A stretch of DNA of 51,864 nt from Chitinophagaceae bacterium (lineage in GTDB: Bacteria > Bacteroidota > Bacteroidia > Chitinophagales > Chitinophagaceae), in contig JAIEMK010000035.1 in NCBI GenBank assembly GCA_019752295.1, forward strand, positions 1 through 51,864. Reading direction: 5' to 3'. Numbering within the stretch: position 1 is the stretch's first letter; every line of letters starts with the position of its first letter. The notes beneath the pieces were generated by a model. It saw only the letters and a list, made by a program, of their open reading frames with translations. It was not told the origin of the DNA and searched no databases. Below are positions 1 through 8,832 of this stretch, in pieces. The position numbers were made by a program, and so were the translations under genes.

Positions 1-42
1 AAATTTTCGATAAGTGTATCTGCAAAGCCATTATAGTTACTT

Positions 43-2487
43 TTATTTCAGATCAGCGTTATTCACACCACGCTGGGTCAGCATTTTGATACCGAAATTG
101 CCAAACCTATAGCTGATGTTTAAATTAATCGAACGAAATGGTGTAGCCAAGTTGCGATATGAAACAAGATCCGGTGTATTTATTTCATTCGTAAAATTCC
201 ACTTATCCTGAAATGCGTTTACAATAACAACCCCGATAGAACCTTTTCCTTTAAATGTCTCCCGCTTAATACCTATATTATATACGTTTAAATTAGCCGT
301 TGTACCCTGGATTGTCCGCCATTTCGACTCAAAATTAAATGTTGTTTCAATACTTATTTTTTTGTATTTGTATGTTGCACCGAAAAAACCATCATATAAT
401 AGAGAAGTTCCTACCTTTGTCAAAATGTTATAGCCAGTGTCTACTTTGGGACTATAGGTATAAAAATTTACACTACTTCTAATATTGATTCCTTGTGTTA
501 CATCAACAGAAGTAAAAAGGTTTAATCCAAAGGAATTGTTGGTGCCAATATTTCCATAATTTGTTATAGTAACCATTCTTGTTGAAACATTTCCGTTTTG
601 ATCTTTGGTTGTATATAATATTGGCCTTGAAAATCCCTCAATCAAATTGCTGGTATGTTTATAATATAGTGAAGCATTAAAATTGACTGTTTTAAAATTA
701 GCATTATATGCCAATTCAATTGTTTGTGCATTCTCAGGAGCTAAATCAGGTGTACCCTGTGATTGATTAAGCAGGTCACTTGTATTTTTAAAAGGATTCA
801 GATATTGAAGGCTCGGCCTTTGTATACGTTTATTATAGCTTACTCTGACTGATGCATTATTTTTCAATTTTTTCATTAAAATGAAGCTGGGTATATAACT
901 GTTATAGTTATTACTAAACGGCAGTAATCCAGACAATACATTTTTAGATGCCCCGCTAATTTGAGTAAACTCTATCCGGTTCCCGGCTTGAATTTCCCAC
1001 CCATGTTTAAAAGAAAAATTAAAAACTAAATAGGCGCTGTATACATTTTGTTTATAATCGTATATATTAGACGACAATGAATCCTTATGGGCAGCTCCTC
1101 CAAGAGAGTCAATTACAAATCGTTCATATACGCTTTCTATATCACGGTAAATATTCTTAATGCCTGCTTCCATCTTTATAGCCTTTTTAAAAGGGAGTGT
1201 ATAGTCGATCTGAAATGTATACTCATTATTCTTACCATGATTATCATCCTGTTCATTGGGAATATATTTTGAGAATACAGACTGATAATTTTGCAATGTT
1301 GTATTCCTGCTCCATTGAGCAGCAAAATCAAGTTCTTCGCCTTTTCGTTTAAATCGATGCAAATAATCTGAGTTCAAGTCAAATCCGGCAGACTGGAATT
1401 TACCTGTTGTACTTTGCACATAGTTGTCGGTATTCCCTGTATGCTTACTGCTGCTTTCTCCATGCATATCATCAGTATAACCTAAGCTGATGTTGCGAAA
1501 TGAACTTGAAAAACTATTCTTCTCATTAAAATCATATTGAAGTGTCCCGAAAATATTGTTAGTAAATCTTTCATTCGTGGTAGTACCTTTTGAAAACGAT
1601 GAATCTCCCTGCGAGCTATAACTGTATGCATTTATACCAATTAGCCTGGGCCACCTATTATTGATGCCACCGTTAACAGCCAATGTCAGTTTATGAAACT
1701 TTGCTGTTACCGAAGCACTGCCGGTTAGTTGCCTTGTTCCGATACCATTGTTTATTGATCCATTAATGCCCTCGAGAATTTTTTTCTTTATAATAATATT
1801 TATAATGCCTCCACCATCTGCATCATATTTTGCAGACGGAGAAGTAATTACTTCAACATTTTTAATTTGTGATGCCGGTATTGCCTGTAACAAATCTGCA
1901 ATATTACCTGATGCAGCGCCGGTTGGCTTCCCATCAAGTAAGATCTTAACATTCCTGTTACCGCGTAAAGCGATATTCCCATTTCCATCTACAGTTACCA
2001 TAGGAATCTTCCTCAACAGATCTGTAGCATCACCTACAGAAGTTGTAAGATTGTTTGCGGCATTATAAATAAATCGATCAATTTTATATTCAATCGTTTC
2101 TTTATTAGAAGTTACGACTACTTCCTTAAGGTACCTGTCTGCAGTGGTTAAATTGATACTATTCAAATTGATTGTCATATTTATTCCGGAAACAGTATAA
2201 TACCCGAGGAATTTACTCTTATATCCCACAGAATTTATTTTAACCATATAATTTCCAAAACTCACATTTTCAAAACGAAAAAAACCACTGTCATTTGAAA
2301 AAATTGTTTTAATGGGTGCTTGACCAGTATCCTTATATAACATCACAATTGCAAACCTGATAGCCTGGCCACTCACAGAATCTACAACATTTCCCTGCAA
2401 GACCGCCTTAGACTGTAGTGGTTGCGCCTGAAGAATACATTGAAAAGCTAAAGTGCAGATAACAAAAACCAACCATTTATTTCTCAT
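43..2487 (-). CDS. TonB-dependent outer membrane receptor (OMP_b-brl_3-like)
   Basis: An 814-residue outer membrane protein. Residues 1 to about 22 look like a Sec signal peptide (basic MRNK, hydrophobic stretch, small residues before AQ). A carboxypeptidase-regulatory-like beta-sandwich follows (about 28-110), then a TonB plug (about 120-235) with the typical plug phrases LRGNRNVKILLDGKP and NVEVITSPSAKYDADGGG. The rest is a long beta-barrel rich in aromatic and Asn residues, ending in a strand region near NLNISYRFGNFGI. Family knowledge: such proteins import large substrates or act in envelope physiology, driven by TonB-ExbBD. It is divergent from the next gene (381-bp gap) and on the same strand as the biosynthetic cluster but separated from it by the plus-strand gene. 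It could take up a product-metal complex or be an unrelated neighbour; the sequence does not decide. No sigma/anti-sigma pair is adjacent. Confidence 0.88.
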   Translation of the reverse strand: MRNKWLVFVICTLAFQCILQAQPLQSKAVLQGNVVDSVSGQAIRFAIVMLYKDTGQAPIKTIFSNDSGFFRFENVSFGNYMVKINSVGYKSKFLGYYTVSGINMTINLNSINLTTADRYLKEVVVTSNKETIEYKIDRFIYNAANNLTTSVGDATDLLRKIPMVTVDGNGNIALRGNRNVKILLDGKPTGAASGNIADLLQAIPASQIKNVEVITSPSAKYDADGGGIINIIIKKKILEGINGSINNGIGTRQLTGSASVTAKFHKLTLAVNGGINNRWPRLIGINAYSYSSQGDSSFSKGTTTNERFTNNIFGTLQYDFNEKNSFSSSFRNISLGYTDDMHGESSSKHTGNTDNYVQSTTGKFQSAGFDLNSDYLHRFKRKGEELDFAAQWSRNTTLQNYQSVFSKYIPNEQDDNHGKNNEYTFQIDYTLPFKKAIKMEAGIKNIYRDIESVYERFVIDSLGGAAHKDSLSSNIYDYKQNVYSAYLVFNFSFKHGWEIQAGNRIEFTQISGASKNVLSGLLPFSNNYNSYIPSFILMKKLKNNASVRVSYNKRIQRPSLQYLNPFKNTSDLLNQSQGTPDLAPENAQTIELAYNANFKTVNFNASLYYKHTSNLIEGFSRPILYTTKDQNGNVSTRMVTITNYGNIGTNNSFGLNLFTSVDVTQGINIRSSVNFYTYSPKVDTGYNILTKVGTSLLYDGFFGATYKYKKISIETTFNFESKWRTIQGTTANLNVYNIGIKRETFKGKGSIGVVIVNAFQDKWNFTNEINTPDLVSYRNLATPFRSINLNISYRFGNFGIKMLTQRGVNNADLK

Positions 2488-2868
2488 ACATTTCTATATT
2501 AATGCTCGAATTAGTTGTTGCGGATAATCAGCCTATAAATATATTTAAACACTATAATTACCGATACGATTGAAATTATCCTGCTTTAAGATAGCAGAAA
2601 TAATTGTGACAGAAAGCGTAATCTATTTATATAACCACACCGATACGGATATGTACAGAGGAGGCAATACTATTTCTCCTTCCGCAAATAAATGCGTACT
2701 TATTTACCTGCCAATCAATCTTACTTATTTCAGAATTAATTTTTGTATTTTATACAAGCACCACAGAAATAAATTGTGCTTTATTTTTTAATCCTATTAT
2801 TGATATAGCTTAAATTTATTAAATAATATTATCTCACAACACAAACAACTGTTCAAAAAAACTGCATT
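2488..2868. other. Divergent intergenic region
   Basis: This is 381 bp between the receptor (minus) and the membrane protein gene (plus). It is very AT-rich and must hold promoters for both directions. I could not find a convincing Bacteroidota promoter pair (TTTG with TAnnTTTG) in either orientation. A 73-codon plus-strand reading frame at 2570-2791 has no ribosome binding site or recognisable protein character, and I treat it as chance. Confidence 0.5.
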
Positions 2869-3573
2869 ATGAAAACAACATACAAAAGTATTTATACTAG
2901 CACTGGCTACTTTTTTCTATTACTCTTTGCACTTGTATTTTTTGCTTTCTATAAAACATACTTTACTGTATTCCCTGCCAATAAGTCGAGTATAAAAAGT
3001 GAAGGAATTATACACTTCCATGCACTTGTTTCAATATTGTGGGTGATTTTGCTTGTGGCGCAACCATTATTGATCCGGTATAAAAAATATTCTCTGCACA
3101 GGGCCATAGGCAGGTTTACATACTTACTGGCACCACTCATTATTGGATCTTTCATTGCGCTGATGTATGTAAAGTATCATGAAGTTTCAATGAGTACATG
3201 GAAGTTGAATGACATTGTATATTACTTTTATTTTCAAATCCTTCACACGATTTTCTTTATAACTTTTTACACACTTAGCATTATCAACAGGTATAAAGGA
3301 AACATCTCTCTTCATAGTGGTTATATGATTGCTACCGGCCTGATCTTTATTAACCCAATTACGAGACGTGTTTTCTTTAATGCAGCAGGCACTTCTTTTA
3401 CAGTCGCGGAAACCATTGCCTTGATTTTAACCGACATCAGTTTAATAGCATTGATGCTATTAGCGAAAAAGAATAATACTAATTACAAGTTATATTATCT
3501 TATCCTAATGATGTTTATGCTCTACCAGGTACCGATGTTTGCTTTAATGTATGTTTTTTTCCCGGGCGGCTAA
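2869..3573 (+). CDS. Small polytopic membrane protein, paralogue of the one at 43.5 kb
   Basis: A 234-residue integral membrane protein with about six to seven hydrophobic segments and no recognised catalytic motif. Its N-terminal half carries an ordered set of residues: aromatic-rich first helix, FKTYF-like phrase, H-x-H (HFHAL), a Trp-containing helix ending in QP, YKKY, then an H-x-x-x-G phrase and YxLAPLI. The 226-residue protein at 43505-44185 shows the same set in the same order and length, so the two are paralogues. The conserved His residues could bind a cofactor such as haem, but that is a guess. It is the only plus-strand gene in the left 50 kb and converges on the cluster's last gene. 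Duplication at both cluster borders suggests a role in export, envelope protection or self-immunity, unproven. Confidence 0.75.
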   Translation: MKTTYKSIYTSTGYFFLLLFALVFFAFYKTYFTVFPANKSSIKSEGIIHFHALVSILWVILLVAQPLLIRYKKYSLHRAIGRFTYLLAPLIIGSFIALMYVKYHEVSMSTWKLNDIVYYFYFQILHTIFFITFYTLSIINRYKGNISLHSGYMIATGLIFINPITRRVFFNAAGTSFTVAETIALILTDISLIALMLLAKKNNTNYKLYYLILMMFMLYQVPMFALMYVFFPGG

Positions 3574-3583
3574 AGCAGTCATT

Positions 3584-3606
3584 TACCATCAGATAATCTG
3601 ATGGTA
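3584..3606. terminator. Hairpin terminator between convergent genes
   Basis: A perfect 10-bp inverted repeat, TACCATCAGA / TCTGATGGTA, has a 3-base TAA loop and lies 10 bases after the stop of the plus-strand membrane protein gene. On the plus strand the stem is followed by a short T run (TTTTG), consistent with a weak intrinsic terminator. It overlaps the stop codon of the minus-strand gene, whose transcripts would meet the same stem but with no U tract after it. Confidence 0.6.
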
Positions 3607-4509
3607 TTTTGAAACGGTGAGTTTAAGTATCCGCTGGTAATAGTCAGGGAATTCATCATGCATTAATACCTCAAGGCGCTTACAATGTTCTATGTTCATT
3701 TTGGAATCCTCCCCATATAAATGAATATATTTAACACCGCCAGCGGGAGCCTTTGCGAACTGGCTATGACTTTTTAAGATAAAATTTAATTTTTCCTTAT
3801 CGATAATATCAAATATACAATCCACTTTCAGCTGTTCTTTTTTTGAAATACAGTAAAATAAATGCTGTTCAAAAAAAGCATTTAGTTTTCCAACAGGTAG
3901 CATCGGTAAATGCTGTATGTTATTGTCAACAAAGTCCAGTGCCGCTTTTATATAATGTTTAAAAAATAGAATATTACTACCACCTAAAACACCTGCGTTG
4001 TAAGCATTGACTTCATTCTCATTCGAAGTTATTTGTGAAATAACATCCGGGATATAGCATTTCTGATCAATTAAATTCTTCGTGGTATTCCTGTAGTATG
4101 AAAAGTTATGCTCCAGGTTTTGTGCAATCAAGTCAGAAGTTTCAAATTTTTTATGAAATCTTTCCCAGATATATACATCACCATCTACGTGTAAAAAAGG
4201 GGCTTCCTGCAGTCCGTAGGAATATAATTTTCCCAATGCCCAAAGTTCCGGGTGGCAATTATTGAGTTCATCGAGCGCAATGGTAACATTTGTATAAGGC
4301 AACCCAAGTTTTTCAATCAGCAATTCATTTCCTATTGCATCTGTTATAAGTGATACATTATTATAAAATTTACGCAGCTGCAAACAGCTATACGCCCAAC
4401 TCATATAATGGTATTTCTGATGCAGCCATCCTCCATGAAAGCGGGTCTCATATTTACCTGGTTGTCCTTTAAGCATCGGCAATGTCCAAAAGCTTTGAAT
4501 AATATTCAT
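3589..4509 (-). CDS. Glycosyltransferase-like protein (DUF6734-type)
   Basis: A 306-residue soluble protein without signal peptide or membrane helix. The opening MNIIQSFWTLPM, the GGW/HxKYHYMSW phrase and a central HVDGDVYIW (about residues 107-115) resemble the Bacteroidota family annotated as DUF6734. The D-x-D inside an otherwise hydrophobic strand is what GT-A fold glycosyltransferases use to hold a metal-nucleotide sugar. A later NAGVLGGSN phrase is also typical of glycosyltransferase folds. It is the last gene of the minus-strand run, 24 bp after the trehalose gene, so probably cotranscribed with it. Possible roles are decoration of the lipopeptide or an unrelated sugar transfer. The family name comes from pattern recall, not a search. 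Confidence 0.5.
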   Translation of the reverse strand: MNIIQSFWTLPMLKGQPGKYETRFHGGWLHQKYHYMSWAYSCLQLRKFYNNVSLITDAIGNELLIEKLGLPYTNVTIALDELNNCHPELWALGKLYSYGLQEAPFLHVDGDVYIWERFHKKFETSDLIAQNLEHNFSYYRNTTKNLIDQKCYIPDVISQITSNENEVNAYNAGVLGGSNILFFKHYIKAALDFVDNNIQHLPMLPVGKLNAFFEQHLFYCISKKEQLKVDCIFDIIDKEKLNFILKSHSQFAKAPAGGVKYIHLYGEDSKMNIEHCKRLEVLMHDEFPDYYQRILKLTVSKYHQII

Positions 4510-4533
4510 TCAATAATTTATTTTATTAGTGCG

Positions 4534-6735
4534 TTATATAAGGACCAAGACATTTAGAAAATCAATTACCTCTTCTTGGGTTTCTACATAATATTTTGCG
4601 GATGTTTTTTCTGATCCCACTCTTAAAGAAATTGCGTTCTCCGGCAATATTTTAAATAATTCCTCATCAGAATCATCATCGCCAATAGCCAGGATAAAAT
4701 CAAATGAACCCCTATCCAGCCAACGTTTTGCAGCTGTTCCCTTATCCATTCCTTCATTCCTTACAATTAAACTATTTTTCCCATTCAAAATACTGATCGA
4801 CTCATCGGAATGAGATGTTTTTTTAAATTCTTCCATAAACGCCGCAATCAGATGATCCTTTGTTTCCGGAAGAGCCAGTCGATGATCCCATATCAGTGTA
4901 AACTCCTTTTCTTCCAGATAGGATTCCGGAACCATGGTACTGTATTGTAATATTTTTTTCTTTATCGATTTTTTCCAATCTGAGGATGTGGCATGGGTTA
5001 TTTCCCAGTTGTTATTAAACTTTAACCAGGCCCCAAATTCAGCACTTATGTCTATTTTCATTCCGGAAAACCATTCACTTAATTCCATTTTACTTCTTCC
5101 GCTTATAACCACAACCTTTCGGCCGACTGCATCTGTTAGTTTTTTTAAAAGTGTTATTACTGATTTGTCTGGAATATGAAGTTCAGGCTTCGCACAAAAA
5201 GGAGATAGCGTACCGTCATAGTCAAAAAAGAGCAGGCAGTTGGATGCTTTATTGTACTCAGATGTCAATTGTTTTAGAATGTCTTTATCCAGGTATTTTG
5301 CAGGGATGTTATTATTTGAATTTGATAGTTGAATGGTTGATTTGATAATATCATCTGCCCATTTTAATACGTCGTATTCTGCCAGTCTTTTTTTCATTGC
5401 CATGTTTTTTGCATTCTTGGTAGCTCTATCCATAGTTAACCCCGAATAAATTGATTGAACCATGTCCTGGTTGCTATATGGGTTAACTTTGATGGCATCA
5501 GAAAGTTCCCAAGCCGCACCTGCAAATTCACTTAAAATTAATACGGAATTTTTTGAATCGTTGGTGACGATAAACTCCTTGGCAATTAAATTCATTCCAT
5601 CCCGCATGGGTGTTACCAAAGCAATATCGCAGACTCCGTAAAGCACGCAAAGATCCGTAAGATTGAACTGGCGGTATTGATAAATTACCGGCGTCCAAGT
5701 ACAACTTCCAAACTCGCCATTTGTTTTTCCAACCAGTTGGTTAATATCATCCTTGATTTTCCGGTAAGCGCTTATTTCCCTGCGGGATGGCGCCACTATA
5801 AGCAATAAAATTACTTTCTCGCGCCATTCCGGGTACTTTACAAGAAAATCATAAAAGGCGGTCAAACGGTTAGGTATGCCTTTTGTATAATCCAAGCGGT
5901 CAACAGATAGAATTATTTTTTTTCCAGGAAACTGTTTTCGATATTCCTTTTTTTGCTTTTTACATGTTTCAGAAGAAGCGATTGCGACTATTTCATGATA
6001 ATTTATTCCCATTGGAAATGCCTGCAACATGATTGGTCTTTTCCGAAAATCAATAACCCCCTTTTCTTCTTTTAAATGCATAACCTCAGAATAACATTTC
6101 ACTAAGTGATTTTTATATTCATTTGCGTGTACGCCTACTGTGTCTGCACCGAGCATGCCTTTCAAAAGCTCGATTTGTTCGCTATTCGGTAACTGTCTGA
6201 ACATATCAAAGGCAGGGAAAGGTATATGAAGGAAAAAACTAATCCTTATGTTTGGGTATCTGCTTCTTATAAGCGCTGGCAGTAACATAAGATGATAGTC
6301 ATGTATCCAGATAAAATCATCTTCCTGAATTTCATTTATCAAAGTTTCATAAAATAATGTGTTAGCCTGTTTGTAATATTCCCAGGCGTTTAGTTCATTT
6401 TCAATGTTTGAAGAAAAATAATGAAACAACGGCCACAAAACTTTGTTACAATAGCTATTATAATAACCATCGATAACTTCCTCACTTAAAAAAACAGGAG
6501 AATACTTGTATCTTTTTTTAAGAGTTTCTTTTACAACTGGTTGATCTACGGAATCTACAAACATTCCAGGCCACCCCACCCACAGGAAATCAGTAAAGCA
6601 TGTATTCTTATTTTCAATCTCTCTTGTAAAGGTTTCGATTCCAGTTACAAGACCTCCAATATTCTTCCGATCAGTTTCTTTTTCTGTAGTAGACAGATAT
6701 ACGGGTAACCTGTTGGAAACAATAACTAACCTCAT
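4534..6735 (-). CDS. Fused trehalose-6-phosphate synthase / trehalose-6-phosphate phosphatase
   Basis: A 733-residue bifunctional enzyme making trehalose from UDP-glucose and glucose-6-phosphate through trehalose-6-phosphate. The N-terminal GT20 domain (about 1-470) opens with RLVIVSNRLPV and IGGLVTGIE and contains WIHDYHLMLLP near residue 141 and FFLHIPFPAFDMFR soon after, all hallmarks of OtsA. The C-terminal HAD-type phosphatase (about 495-733) has FFDYDGTLSPF near residue 503, a VISGRS motif and the IGDDDSDEE motif near 682. The fused arrangement and length are usual in Bacteroidota. It lies 87 bp after the PhyH dioxygenase and 24 bp before the glycosyltransferase-like gene, on the cluster strand. 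A role in the natural product, for example supplying a sugar or osmoprotection, is not shown; it may be a neighbour swept into the transcript. Confidence 0.93.
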   Translation of the reverse strand: MRLVIVSNRLPVYLSTTEKETDRKNIGGLVTGIETFTREIENKNTCFTDFLWVGWPGMFVDSVDQPVVKETLKKRYKYSPVFLSEEVIDGYYNSYCNKVLWPLFHYFSSNIENELNAWEYYKQANTLFYETLINEIQEDDFIWIHDYHLMLLPALIRSRYPNIRISFFLHIPFPAFDMFRQLPNSEQIELLKGMLGADTVGVHANEYKNHLVKCYSEVMHLKEEKGVIDFRKRPIMLQAFPMGINYHEIVAIASSETCKKQKKEYRKQFPGKKIILSVDRLDYTKGIPNRLTAFYDFLVKYPEWREKVILLLIVAPSRREISAYRKIKDDINQLVGKTNGEFGSCTWTPVIYQYRQFNLTDLCVLYGVCDIALVTPMRDGMNLIAKEFIVTNDSKNSVLILSEFAGAAWELSDAIKVNPYSNQDMVQSIYSGLTMDRATKNAKNMAMKKRLAEYDVLKWADDIIKSTIQLSNSNNNIPAKYLDKDILKQLTSEYNKASNCLLFFDYDGTLSPFCAKPELHIPDKSVITLLKKLTDAVGRKVVVISGRSKMELSEWFSGMKIDISAEFGAWLKFNNNWEITHATSSDWKKSIKKKILQYSTMVPESYLEEKEFTLIWDHRLALPETKDHLIAAFMEEFKKTSHSDESISILNGKNSLIVRNEGMDKGTAAKRWLDRGSFDFILAIGDDDSDEELFKILPENAISLRVGSEKTSAKYYVETQEEVIDFLNVLVLI

Positions 6736-6822
6736 ATAAAATATTTTATTTCAGAATTACCGATCTTGAGAATGCAGTCTCTTGATCATATATGTGCGTG
6801 TTGCAAAGGCTATTGAATACTT

Positions 6823-7659
6823 TCAATCAAAAAGGCTTGGTACTGTATTTTCAATAGGTTCTCTATCTCTGCCTGCAAGGAAATCTGGTCTGGCATCAGC
6901 ATTTGTACGGGGGAAGTTATTTATACTGTTGTAAGTTATAAGTACCATGTTCCTGTCAAATGGAGTCATATTATTATTTGATGCATGAAATATGTTTGGA
7001 TGAAACATAAGAATCGTTCCTTTTTTTCCTGAAGCAGTTATAATTGAATTTGAAAAAGCAAGTGTTCTAAGAAGCTCATGGTCTACTGTAAATTTTATAT
7101 TTGAATTCAAAGATGATAGATGGTTCTTATCTTTGTTTCTATCACTTTCATCCAGTGATTTCAAAAGTGACACAGTATCTTTATCAGCAAACTTGGCTAT
7201 TCCATCATTATGGCTGGCTGGTATCAATAATAAAGCGCCATTAAGTGAATCCGTGTCCTGCATATAGATCATGATATTTAATAAGTCGGGGTGTTCTATG
7301 CCGTCATCTAAATGCCAATAAGGAAAATCCTGGTGCCATTCCCACCATTCGCTTTGTAATCCTTTTTTACAATTAATTTTGTATTGATGTATATATACCT
7401 TGTTCGAAAGCAATTGCTCTGCTATGTCTATGAATCCTTTAAGTCGGCCCAGTTTATTATATATTTTATTTGAGAAATGAGGAGCGAAAATGGATCTTAC
7501 ATGACCGGATTTTTCGAGGATAACCCTAGGAGAATCGTTTTCTATTGTTTTAGGAAGCTCTGCATTTAGCAGGTCTACTTCCCTGGTGCTTAAGAAATTT
7601 TCAATTACTAAATATCCGTTCTTATTGTAGAATTCAATTTGTTCGGGAATCAGTTTCAT
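6823..7659 (-). CDS. PhyH-family Fe(II)/2-oxoglutarate dioxygenase
   Basis: A 278-residue non-haem iron oxygenase of the phytanoyl-CoA dioxygenase family. The facial triad reads as H109-x-D111 within EWHQDFPYWH, and the distal His is H225 in FHPNIFHASNNN; a basic residue for 2-oxoglutarate follows in the next strand. The opening LIPEQIEFYNKNGYLVIENFL is the standard start of the family. Known relatives in NRPS clusters hydroxylate free or carrier-bound amino acids, or the acyl chain. It sits 189 bp after the TauD-type dioxygenase, so it might have its own promoter. Substrate unknown: candidates are the fatty acyl chain or one of the two unassigned residues. It is not closely similar to the other PhyH protein in the window. 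Confidence 0.83.
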   Translation of the reverse strand: MKLIPEQIEFYNKNGYLVIENFLSTREVDLLNAELPKTIENDSPRVILEKSGHVRSIFAPHFSNKIYNKLGRLKGFIDIAEQLLSNKVYIHQYKINCKKGLQSEWWEWHQDFPYWHLDDGIEHPDLLNIMIYMQDTDSLNGALLLIPASHNDGIAKFADKDTVSLLKSLDESDRNKDKNHLSSLNSNIKFTVDHELLRTLAFSNSIITASGKKGTILMFHPNIFHASNNNMTPFDRNMVLITYNSINNFPRTNADARPDFLAGRDREPIENTVPSLFD

Positions 7660-7848
7660 GGCAATTTATTTTGTTATTAATTAATTCGAAAGTATTGTAC
7701 GATGAAAAACTGTGGACACATTTAATGCGAGTGATATTTATAACATTCAGATAGCGCCGTTACCTCAGAACAATAGGTAATATTTTTTTGTTTTAATACG
7801 CAGATATACTACATAAACTGTGTAGTCATTAACAGACACACTATAGTT

Positions 7849-8823
7849 TTAGCACATACTCACATAAATTTTTCTTGGCCCCTTGAAGGGCATTCTTCCA
7901 TGTGCTACCAGGAGGTTATCCAGGATCACAATGTCTCCTTTCTGCCACTTAAATTTTAAAGAGTTGCTAAAATGCACCTCGGTAATTTCTTTCAGATACG
8001 CTTCGGGTATTTCTTCTCCATTACCATAATAGGCATATTGCGGATATTTATATTTTTGGTCAGAAAAGAGAAGTTTCATCCCTTTATAAACGTCATTTGA
8101 TAAACTACAGGGGTGAAACTGATTGGCCTGGTTAAACCAAACTGCTTCACCGGTAATAGGATGATCAATTATACCAGGGCCATTGTTGCTCAAATAGAGT
8201 CCGCCATTTTCCCAAAAAAATTCAATATTGTTTTCGTGACAATATTGTTCAATTACATTTTGGTCTGACGTTTCAAAAGTGTTTGCCCAGGTTTTGCCCA
8301 TTCCCTGGGAACCACTTAAAAATCTTGTATACTTAACGCCATATTGAGCAAAGGCATCAACAATTTTCACATCGAGTTTTTTCAATATTTGCCGGGAATT
8401 GCATAAAGGTGTTTCACCACCTTCTTCAGCCGCGATATGGCAGTAAAATAATAGATGTTTTGGCCAGTTGCTTGAGTAAGATAATTCGTTATGCAGGGTG
8501 ATTGCCAGTTCCTGCGGATACTCGGTTGACGTATATATATTCGAGGATAATTTTGTTCTTGGTGAATTCCCATCCATATATGTAAAATCGGATGTTCCAA
8601 AAAAAACTTCCTTTACTCTCCGGAAATCGTCATTATCGTTGACTTCGAATCCCCGAAAAAGAATAGCTCCGTTTTTCAGGAGCAGCTCCTTTAGCAAGGC
8701 ATTGTTTTCCTGCAGATAAGCCACCAATACATTCAAAGTATTGTGAGATTGGTCATTTGAAGATATAATGCTTAGTTCCTGATCGTTTTGAATCAACTGC
8801 TCTATGCTGATTTTGTTTTGCAT
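7849..8823 (-). CDS. TauD/TfdA-family dioxygenase, SyrP-like, probable Asp beta-hydroxylase
   Basis: A 324-residue Fe(II)/2-oxoglutarate oxygenase. Iron ligands are visible as H111-x-E113 (TLHNELSYS) and H308 (LVAHGRMPF), with the 2-oxoglutarate Arg in GPRKIYVSM close to the C-terminus. H-x-E in place of the commoner H-x-D is characteristic of the SyrP/clavaminate synthase-like branch. SyrP-type enzymes hydroxylate aspartate at the beta carbon while it is thioester-bound to an NRPS carrier protein. The gene starts 9 bp after the stop of the NRPS at 8833-12204, whose A domain has an aspartate code. I infer beta-hydroxylation of that Asp. Direct action on free Asp, or on another residue, is possible. 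Confidence 0.8.
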   Translation of the reverse strand: MQNKISIEQLIQNDQELSIISSNDQSHNTLNVLVAYLQENNALLKELLLKNGAILFRGFEVNDNDDFRRVKEVFFGTSDFTYMDGNSPRTKLSSNIYTSTEYPQELAITLHNELSYSSNWPKHLLFYCHIAAEEGGETPLCNSRQILKKLDVKIVDAFAQYGVKYTRFLSGSQGMGKTWANTFETSDQNVIEQYCHENNIEFFWENGGLYLSNNGPGIIDHPITGEAVWFNQANQFHPCSLSNDVYKGMKLLFSDQKYKYPQYAYYGNGEEIPEAYLKEITEVHFSNSLKFKWQKGDIVILDNLLVAHGRMPFKGPRKIYVSMC

Positions 8824-8832
8824 ATTGATTGG

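Noticed and set aside
43..2487. Reading the cluster as a siderophore system because of the TonB receptor and beta-hydroxy-Asp
   Set aside because: Only one predicted chelating residue and no ferric reductase, Fur box or periplasmic binding protein seen; kept as an open possibility, not a call.
2570..2791. 73-codon plus-strand ORF in the divergent intergenic region
   Set aside because: No ribosome binding site, no protein-like pattern, in a very AT-rich region.
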